Notes under the pieces: model-generated
Database searches by the model: none
The model's input: the letters and a program-made list of their open reading frames with translations, nothing else
Told to the model about the DNA's origin: nothing
Shown: positions 24,950 through 31,470 of the stretch, one piece after another
Numbering within the stretch: the stretch's first letter is position 1
How the letters are laid out: each line of letters starts with the position of its first letter
Source of the DNA: Curvibacter sp. AEP1-3
Lineage (GTDB): Bacteria; Pseudomonadota; Gammaproteobacteria; Burkholderiales; Burkholderiaceae_C
Direction of reading: 5' to 3'
DNA: 64,000 bases
Assembly (NCBI RefSeq): GCF_002163715.1
Contig: NZ_CP015698.1
Coordinates: 3,512,201 to 3,576,200 of the forward strand
Made by a program: the position numbers and the translations under genes

Positions 24950-27900
24950 ATGCAATACCCCAAGCCCATCAAGCCCCATCCGCCGGTAGCCACCACGCCG
25001 CCGGCCTATGCCGAGTTGCATTGCCTCTCCAATTTCAGCTTCCAGCGCGGTGCCTCGCAGCCGGAAGAGTTGGTGGAGCGGGCGCACCGGCTCGGGTATG
25101 TGGCGCTGGCCATCACCGACGAGTGTTCGGTGGCCGGGGTGGTGCGCGCGCATGGCGAGGCGCAGCGTCTGGGCATGCAGCTGCTGCCGGGGTCGGAGTT
25201 TGCGGTGCCTTACCCGGCTGCGCCGGGTGGTGTGGCGGCGGGGGCCAGCTTCACCGTGGTGGTGTTGCCGCACAACCTGCAGGGCTGGGGCAACCTGTGC
25301 GAGTTCATCACCCGCGCGCGCATGGCGGCGCCCAAGGGCGACTACCGGGTCGCCTGGTTGGGGCAGCCGGAGGCATCTCCCTGGCACACGCTGCGGCATT
25401 GCGAGGTGCTGTTGCATTTGCCCCTTGCTATCAAAACAGAAGCTGCTTGCGCAATAGCGATGAGCGCTAGAGGCCTTTTTGGCATCAATTCTTGGCTGGC
25501 GGTCACTGCGGGTCTGGGCGGCATGCAAGCTTTGGAGCGGGCGCACTGGCAGCAGATTGCGGCGGTGAGCGGGCTGGCCCCACTTGCTACCGGGCAGGTG
25601 CGCATGCACACCCGCTCGCGCAAGCCGCTACACGATGTGCTGACCGCCGTGCGCTGCGGCCTGTCGGTGGCGCAGTGCGGGTTTGCGCTGCAGGCCAATG
25701 CCGAGCACCACCTGCGCAGTCGCGCCCGGCTCGCGGCCCTATTCACCCCCGACGAGTTGGCCCACACGCTGGTGGTGGCGGGGCGCTGCAGCTTCACACT
25801 GGATGCGCTGCGTTACCAGTACCCCATGGAGGCCGTGCTGCCCGGCCACACCCCGGCGCAGACCTTGCGCCAGTACACCGAAGAGGGCGCCTTGGAGCGT
25901 TACCCGGCGGGTATGCCGCCCCACGTGCGCACGCAGGTGGAGCATGAGCTGGCCCTGATTGCCGACATGCAGTACGAGATGTACTTCCTCACCGTGTACG
26001 ACCTTGTGCGCTTTGCGCGGGCGCGCGGCATCTTGTGCCAAGGGCGGGGCTCGGCGGCGAACTCTGCGGTCTGCTACTGCCTGGGCGTGACCGAGGTGGA
26101 CCCCAGCCGTATGAACGTGCTGTTTGAGCGCTTCATCTCCAAGGAGCGCGACGAGCCGCCCGATATTGATGTGGACTTCGAGCATCAGCGGCGCGAAGAG
26201 GTCATCCAGTACATCTACGCCAAATATGGCCGCGAGCGTGCCGCCATTACGGCCGTGGTGGCCAGCTACCGGCCACGCAGCGCGCTGCGCGATGTGGGGC
26301 GGGCGCTGGATATCCCGGAGGTGCTGATTACGGCCATGGCCAAGGAGCATCCGGGCATGTACAGCCGTGCTGTACTGGTGGAACGGCTGCAGGCTGCTAT
26401 CGAAAAAGTAGCTGGTGGCGCAGATTTCATAAGCGCTGGGGGTTGTTTTGATGATCAACCTCCGGCGGGCAGCGTGGGGCACGGGAGCCAGAGCGGCAGG
26501 GCGCCCAGCTCCGTGTCCCCCGCCCGCGTTGCGGGCTCCTCCTTGACCTACGCTGAACGCCCTGCCGCTCTGGCTCCCTCAGGTGGCGTTGCCGCTTGCG
26601 GCCTGTTGGTGGACGGTTCGCCCCTGCCGCCTTTGCGCCGCCTGCAACTCTGGCTTGATCTGGCCACGCAGCTACAAAATTTTCCCCGCCACCTCAGCCA
26701 ACACGTAGGCGGCTTTGTGCTCACGCAAGGTCCGCTGACCCGGCTGGTGCCAGTGGAAAACGCGTCTATGCCGGACCGCTCTGTCATCCAGTGGGACAAG
26801 GATGATCTGGACGCGGTGGGCCTCTTGAAAGTGGATGTGCTGGCCCTGGGCATGCTCAGCGCCATACGCCGTTGCCTGCACCTGATCGGCCAGTGGCGTG
26901 GCGCGCCTTTGCGCATGCAGGACGTGCCTGCCGAAGACCCCGCCACCTACGCCATGATTTGCCAGGCCGACACGGTGGGCGTGTTCCAGATCGAGAGCCG
27001 CGCGCAAATGAGCATGCTGCCGCGCCTGAAGCCAAAGTGCTTTTACGACCTGGTCGTCGAGGTGGCCATCGTGCGGCCAGGGCCGATTCAGGGGGGCATG
27101 GTGCACCCCTACCTCAAGGCGCGTGCCAACCCGCAGGCTGTGACCTACGCGTCGCCCGGCTTGGAAGAGGCGTTGAAGCGAACCCTTGGCGTGCCGATTT
27201 TTCAGGAGCAGGTGATGCAGATCGCCATGGCGGCGGCCGACTTCACGGCGGGCGAGGCCGACCAGCTGCGCCGCTCCATGGCCGCCTGGAAGCGCAAGGG
27301 TGGCGTGGGCAAGTTCTACGATCGGCTGGTGGGTGGCATGCTCAAAAACGGCTACACGCAGGAGTTTGCTGACACGCTGTTCAAGCAAATTGAGGGCTTT
27401 GGTGAATACGGCTTCCCCGAGAGTCACGCGGCCAGCTTTGCGCTGCTGGTCTACGTGAGCTGCTGGCTTAAGCGGCATGAGCCGGCTTGCTTTCTGGCGG
27501 CCATGCTCAACAGCCAGCCGCTGGGCTTTTACGGCCCGGCGCAACTGGTGCAAGACGCCCGCCGCCATGGCGTGGAAGTGCGTGTGGTCGATGTGCTGCA
27601 CAGCGCGTGGGACTGCACGCTGGAGCAGCCGCAAGTGCAGCACCCTGCCGCAAATGGATGGGCACTGCAAGCCCAACCTGCCATCCGCCTAGGGCTGCGC
27701 ATGGTGAGTGGCTTGCAGAAAGAAGTGGTCGAGCGCATCTGCGCTGCGCGCGAAAAATGCTCGTTCACCAGCACCCAGGATCTGGCTCTGCGCTGCGCCC
27801 TCGATGCAGGTGACCTCAAAGCGCTGGCCAGTGCCGATGCCCTCATCAGCCTCAGCGGCCATCGTCGCCAGCAGGTGTGGGACGCCTCCGCCCTGCGCTC

Positions 27901-28393
27901 CGCGCCCGCACTGCTGCAGGGCGTGCCGATTGAAGAGGATGTGTTGGAGCTGCCTCCGGCCGACGAGGGTGAAGAAGTGACCTTTGACTACGCGGCCACC
28001 GGTCTCACTTTACGCTCCCACCCCTTGCAACTATTGCGCGAGCAGCTATCAAAACAGAAGCTGCTCACGGCCGCTCAGATGCGTGACTACCCCAGCGGCC
28101 GGCTGGTGCGCGCTTGCGGCATTGTCACCGCGCGCCAGCAACCGGGCACCGCCAAAGGCGTGGTGTTTGTGACGCTGGAGGACGAGACGGGCAGCGTGAA
28201 CATCATCGTCTGGAAAGCGGTGAAAGAGCAGTTCCGTGACGCGGTCTACCGCGCCCGGCTGATGGCGGTCTACGGCGTATGGCAGCGCGATGAGGCCACC
28301 GGCGGCCAAGTCCGCCATGTGATTGCCAAGCGTGTGGTGGACATGACGCACCTGCTGGGGGAGCTGGCGACGACGAGTCGGGACTTTCATTGA
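24950..28393 (+). CDS. dnaE2: Error-prone DNA polymerase DnaE2 with inserted repeats
   Basis: A 1147-residue C-family polymerase for SOS translesion synthesis with ImuA/ImuB. The PHP domain starts YAELHCLSNFSFQRGAS (residue 20); the catalytic Asp cluster is PDIDVDFEHQRREEVIQY (D405, D407, D409); FQIESRAQMSMLPRLKP and the C-terminal OB domain (VRACGIVTARQQPGTAKGV) follow. No proofreading domain is seen. Extra sequence sits at residues about 160-179, 482-551 and 1032-1042, made by repeats; the longest adds about 65 residues compared with usual DnaE2 proteins between the fingers and QNFPRHLSQHVGGF. The frame stays open, so a full protein is likely. Confidence 0.92.
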   Translation: MQYPKPIKPHPPVATTPPAYAELHCLSNFSFQRGASQPEELVERAHRLGYVALAITDECSVAGVVRAHGEAQRLGMQLLPGSEFAVPYPAAPGGVAAGASFTVVVLPHNLQGWGNLCEFITRARMAAPKGDYRVAWLGQPEASPWHTLRHCEVLLHLPLAIKTEAACAIAMSARGLFGINSWLAVTAGLGGMQALERAHWQQIAAVSGLAPLATGQVRMHTRSRKPLHDVLTAVRCGLSVAQCGFALQANAEHHLRSRARLAALFTPDELAHTLVVAGRCSFTLDALRYQYPMEAVLPGHTPAQTLRQYTEEGALERYPAGMPPHVRTQVEHELALIADMQYEMYFLTVYDLVRFARARGILCQGRGSAANSAVCYCLGVTEVDPSRMNVLFERFISKERDEPPDIDVDFEHQRREEVIQYIYAKYGRERAAITAVVASYRPRSALRDVGRALDIPEVLITAMAKEHPGMYSRAVLVERLQAAIEKVAGGADFISAGGCFDDQPPAGSVGHGSQSGRAPSSVSPARVAGSSLTYAERPAALAPSGGVAACGLLVDGSPLPPLRRLQLWLDLATQLQNFPRHLSQHVGGFVLTQGPLTRLVPVENASMPDRSVIQWDKDDLDAVGLLKVDVLALGMLSAIRRCLHLIGQWRGAPLRMQDVPAEDPATYAMICQADTVGVFQIESRAQMSMLPRLKPKCFYDLVVEVAIVRPGPIQGGMVHPYLKARANPQAVTYASPGLEEALKRTLGVPIFQEQVMQIAMAAADFTAGEADQLRRSMAAWKRKGGVGKFYDRLVGGMLKNGYTQEFADTLFKQIEGFGEYGFPESHAASFALLVYVSCWLKRHEPACFLAAMLNSQPLGFYGPAQLVQDARRHGVEVRVVDVLHSAWDCTLEQPQVQHPAANGWALQAQPAIRLGLRMVSGLQKEVVERICAAREKCSFTSTQDLALRCALDAGDLKALASADALISLSGHRRQQVWDASALRSAPALLQGVPIEEDVLELPPADEGEEVTFDYAATGLTLRSHPLQLLREQLSKQKLLTAAQMRDYPSGRLVRACGIVTARQQPGTAKGVVFVTLEDETGSVNIIVWKAVKEQFRDAVYRARLMAVYGVWQRDEATGGQVRHVIAKRVVDMTHLLGELATTSRDFH
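25426..25486 (+). repeat. Copy 3 of ~60-bp intragenic repeat (inside dnaE2)
   Basis: TGCTATCAAAACAGAAGCTG, then CTTGCGCA and GAGCGCTAGAGGCC. In frame it adds AIKTEAACAIAMSARG at residues 160-179, in the same reading frame as copies 2 and 4. Confidence 0.85.
26393..26453 (+). repeat. Copy 4 of ~60-bp intragenic repeat (inside dnaE2)
   Basis: TGCTATCGAAAAAGTAGCTG, GTGGCGCA, TTCATAAGCGCTGGGGG at family spacing. In frame it adds AIEKVAGGADFISAGG. It lies directly upstream of a separate palindromic insertion. Confidence 0.78.
26483..26578. repeat. 20-bp perfect inverted repeat with nested hairpin inside dnaE2
   Basis: Arms at 26483-26502 and 26559-26578 are exact reverse complements over 20 bases. 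A nested GCCCGC-GTT-GCGGGC hairpin lies at 26522-26536. The whole encodes Gly/Ser/Pro/Ala-rich peptide without stops. It looks like a REP or MITE-like unit that was inserted in frame. Confidence 0.8.
28044..28075 (+). repeat. Partial copy 5 of the repeat (3' part of dnaE2)
   Basis: A stretch of 21 bases (from GCTATCAAAACAGAAG on) is identical to copy 3, but the second half is not conserved. It is read in a different frame (SKQKLLTAA). It may be a truncated copy or a recombination footprint. Confidence 0.55.
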
Positions 28394-28554
28394 TTGAGTC
28401 CGGCCACATCCAGTTCATTGCGTGGTTTAGTCATTCGGATGCAATGTGCCAAAGCGCACAGAGCTCGAGTGAAGCGACTTTTAACCTGCGTTCGGGTCAT
28501 GTACGAACTGCCTTGTGCGTGACCCTACCAGGTTCATCCACTCAAGGAGTTTTT

Positions 28555-29232
28555 ATGATTTTGAATATCAAACGCAGCGCATTCGCTCTTTCCCTGCTGG
28601 GCGCCTTCGGCATGGCACAAGCGAGCATACTTGCCGTCAACACTCCCACCACCAGTGTGGATTACTCCGCTACATTTTTTGGGGGCACACTACTTGCGAA
28701 CTTCACCACGCCCATCAGCAATGCTTCTTACAACGGATTTGCGCGTGCGGCGGTTTATGACACAGGCACGGGACTGGATTTCTATTACCAATACAGTAAC
28801 GACATCTCGTCCGACAATGGAGTCGATCGCTTCTCAGCCTCCGACTTCCGTAGCTTAGGTGCTACGGCCGTCAATGTTTACCAAACGGACGCTGCATTCG
28901 GCATCTTCCTTAAGGGTACAGAGCGCTCAGATTTCGCTGATCGTAGCGGTTTCGGTGTGATTGGCTTTACTTTTGTGCCAAACGGTAATTCCAAAATCAA
29001 CCCAGGTACCACTAGTTTCACGCAGATCATCCGCACCAATGCCAGATCGTTCAAGGAGGGTAATTTCGGCCTGTTGGACGGCATAGGCGACAACGCACAA
29101 GGCTACGCTCCCGCTGCAGCCGTACCGGAGCCAGAAACCTATGCCATGTTGTTGGCTGGTTTGGGCCTGATGGGCGCGATTGCACGCCGCCGTAACAAAG
29201 GTCAGAAGGGTAGCGAAACCGCGACTTCCTGA
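28555..29232 (+). CDS. PEP-CTERM sorting domain protein
   Basis: A 225-residue exported protein. The signal peptide is MILNIKRSAFALSLLGAFGMAQAS. The C-terminus has VPEPETYAMLLAGLGLMGAIARRRNKG, almost the same as the PEP-CTERM protein at 8.5 kb. The middle is Ser/Thr/Phe-rich without recognised domain. AAGGAG sits at the right distance before the ATG at 28555; longer in-frame starts have none. It probably is anchored or exported via exosortase. Confidence 0.83.
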   Translation: MILNIKRSAFALSLLGAFGMAQASILAVNTPTTSVDYSATFFGGTLLANFTTPISNASYNGFARAAVYDTGTGLDFYYQYSNDISSDNGVDRFSASDFRSLGATAVNVYQTDAAFGIFLKGTERSDFADRSGFGVIGFTFVPNGNSKINPGTTSFTQIIRTNARSFKEGNFGLLDGIGDNAQGYAPAAAVPEPETYAMLLAGLGLMGAIARRRNKGQKGSETATS

Positions 29233-29299
29233 GCTTTTGATCCACTTCAGGTCGGCTGCCTCGCCAAGATACGGCCGGCCTTGTGGTGTGCAAAGGACG

Positions 29300-29893
29300 C
29301 TAGAACTTGCGCCTGAAGCCGAAGCTCAAGAAATCCTCACCATTGGCGCCATAGTTGTTCAACAGGTCGTATATGGCGCAGCGGTGGTGCAAGCGCACAA
29401 AGAACTCACTGTCTTTGGATTGAGGGCGCGAAAACGCGGCTTCTACAAACAGGTAGTTCAACGTACGGCTCCCTCTTCCATCCGGCCCGGCTTCCATGGG
29501 ACCGACTTGGCTGGTGTAGGACAGTCCCAAGGGCGCTAGGCGAATGTCGGTGCGCAAGGTGTCGCGCCAGGGCAGTCCGCTCCAACGCAGGGCGGGTGCC
29601 ACTGCAATCTCAGTCAGGTTGGCGATGCCGGCTTGCTGCCCCAGCATGCCGTCAAGTTCAATGGCAATCGGCCATTCGCTATGTCTCCACAGCGTTTTGC
29701 TACCGGTCACGGCCAGCATGTAGTGCTCTGCATAGTTCGCACGACCTGCCAGTGCACCGGCGGGCTCCGCATCGTGATATTTGCCCGCATAGACGCCGAT
29801 GCTCCAGTCTGATTCATCGGCTTGTGCAGCCAGGGGCATAAGCATCGCTGAGACAGCCATGGCGATGGCAGGTAGCAGCTTTTTGGACGACAT
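29300..29893 (-). CDS. PagL-like acyloxyacyl hydrolase/outer-membrane protein
   Basis: A 197-residue protein with a signal peptide (MSSKKLLPAIAMAVSAMLMPLAAQA) and alternating beta strands ending in Phe (FLSFGFRRKF), as in outer-membrane barrels. FFVRLHHRCAIYDLL near the end fits the lipid A deacylase (PagL) His-x-Ser region, but a Cys stands where Ser is expected. Start codons 29893, 29908 and 29935 are all possible; none has a clear ribosome site. Deacylation of lipid A is inferred from family and is uncertain. Confidence 0.6.
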   Translation of the reverse strand: MSSKKLLPAIAMAVSAMLMPLAAQADESDWSIGVYAGKYHDAEPAGALAGRANYAEHYMLAVTGSKTLWRHSEWPIAIELDGMLGQQAGIANLTEIAVAPALRWSGLPWRDTLRTDIRLAPLGLSYTSQVGPMEAGPDGRGSRTLNYLFVEAAFSRPQSKDSEFFVRLHHRCAIYDLLNNYGANGEDFLSFGFRRKF

Positions 29894-30093
29894 ATCAATG
29901 AAAAGCATGGCGCGATATGGGGTGAGCTGGAACATGGGCGAATGCTAGTGAAATCACGCCAATTCAGGCAATGTCTATCGGCAAAGTCCCCATGTGTTTC
30001 AAGGCGACAAACCGTATTTCTTTCGCGTCCGTCTTAACGCTGCCGGTGTAGGATGTCCACAGGGAGCCATACCCATTCTGCGAGGTCTGCGCG

Positions 30094-31053
30094 ATGACTG
30101 ATACCACCCACCTGGAGGCCAAGGTGTTGCTGCTGGAGCACGATGCCCAGCAGTGCAAAGTGCTTACCGATTTTTGCGATTCCGTGGGCCTGATGCCCTT
30201 GTTGCGTACCTCGCACGATGCGCTTACATGCCTGGAGCAGCACAAGGACCTGGCTGGTGTACTGCTGGCCGAAGACCTGCCTTGCGGTAACCGTGACGCG
30301 CTGCACTTGGCTGAGTCCATTCACCGCTTGCGGCCTGAGCTGCCCATCTTTCTCCGTCGTACCGCCAGCGGAGACCTGGATGCGCTGTACCGTGAATTCA
30401 TCCGCTACCCATGGAGCACCGGCGACGTTGAGCAATTGCGCGCCGGCGTGGAGCGATCGATATTCAGCCTGCGCTACCCCACTGCTCTGGTAGAAGGCAT
30501 CGTGGATCTGACGCTGACTTCCATGCGCTCCATGTTCCCGAACGCCAACGTGACGGCCGAACCACCTTATGTAGTGCACGACCGCATCATCCATGGCGAA
30601 GTGTCCACCATCATCCCGATCGAGAGCACCTGGTGCCGCGGCTACATGATGTTGCAAACCGAAGAAAGTGCACTGCGCCAGGGCATGCTCAAGGGCTTCA
30701 GCTACGAGGGGGTGGGGGGGGAGCTCAACTTTCGCGATCTCAACAACATGCTGGGCGAAACCACCAACCTGATCTGGGGTGCTTTCAAAAACCGCTACAT
30801 TGCCCCTGTAGGTACTGCCACGCAGCTGGCCCAGGTGCCGATCGTGATCAACCATGCGCACAAATACATCTCTTTCGGGTCGCCCGATCCGCAGCTGTGT
30901 ATTCGCTATTCGCTGTCGGAATCCGGTCGGCGCGGTGGCCAGCCGCTGGTGATCGTGCAGCGGTTTATATTCAACCTCCATTGGTCACCCGAGCAATTCG
31001 CAGAATATGCAGCGTCAAGCTCCAGCGATGCCGGTGAACTGGATCTGTTTTAA
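30094..31053 (+). CDS. CheX-type protein with degenerate receiver domain
   Basis: A 319-residue protein. Residues 8-125 are a receiver-like fold (AKVLLLEHDAQQCKVL) in which the usual phospho-acceptor site reads LLAEDLP, so it is degenerate. Residues 140-300 match the CheX-like domain (VDLTLTSMRSMFPNANV; FRDLNNMLGETTNLIWGAFKNR). CheX proteins dephosphorylate CheY-P. Here a CheY-type gene follows 45 bases downstream, suggesting a receiver-phosphatase pair. A GAGG ribosome site precedes the start. Confidence 0.75.
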   Translation: MTDTTHLEAKVLLLEHDAQQCKVLTDFCDSVGLMPLLRTSHDALTCLEQHKDLAGVLLAEDLPCGNRDALHLAESIHRLRPELPIFLRRTASGDLDALYREFIRYPWSTGDVEQLRAGVERSIFSLRYPTALVEGIVDLTLTSMRSMFPNANVTAEPPYVVHDRIIHGEVSTIIPIESTWCRGYMMLQTEESALRQGMLKGFSYEGVGGELNFRDLNNMLGETTNLIWGAFKNRYIAPVGTATQLAQVPIVINHAHKYISFGSPDPQLCIRYSLSESGRRGGQPLVIVQRFIFNLHWSPEQFAEYAASSSSDAGELDLF

Positions 31054-31098
31054 GCAACTCAAAGCGTCAACTTCGGTGCGGATGGGAAGAGGGTAGAG

Positions 31099-31470
31099 AT
31101 GGCGAATGTTCTGGTGGTGGACGATTCCAGCACGATGCGGGAAATCGTTTCCGGCTACTTAAACAAACACGGTTTTGATGTGGCACTTGCCACGGATGGT
31201 CGCGATGGTTTGGTTCAGCTGAAAGCAGACCCCGGCATCAAGCTTGTGGTCAGTGATATCAACATGCCCAACATGGACGGCTTGGCCATGGCCGACAAAA
31301 TCCGTAATGAGCTTGGCAACAAGTCAGTGCACATCATCATGCTCACCACCGAGGACAATCCGGTCATGCGCGAGCGTGGCCGCACCATCGGTGTGACCGG
31401 GTGGATCGTCAAGCCCTTCCGCGGTGATGCGGTACTAGGGCCCTTCAAGAAGTTCTGCGGAATTACTTAA
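31099..31470 (+). CDS. CheY-like single-domain response regulator
   Basis: A 123-residue receiver. Acid pair VVDDSS (residues 7-8), phospho-acceptor Asp in VVSDINMPNMDG (about 53), Thr in MLTTED (about 83) and Lys in IVKPF (about 106) are all present, so it should be phosphorylatable. There is no output domain. It follows the CheX-type gene and overlaps the convergent DUF3857 gene by 8 bases. No chemotaxis kinase is nearby. Confidence 0.9.
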   Translation: MANVLVVDDSSTMREIVSGYLNKHGFDVALATDGRDGLVQLKADPGIKLVVSDINMPNMDGLAMADKIRNELGNKSVHIIMLTTEDNPVMRERGRTIGVTGWIVKPFRGDAVLGPFKKFCGIT

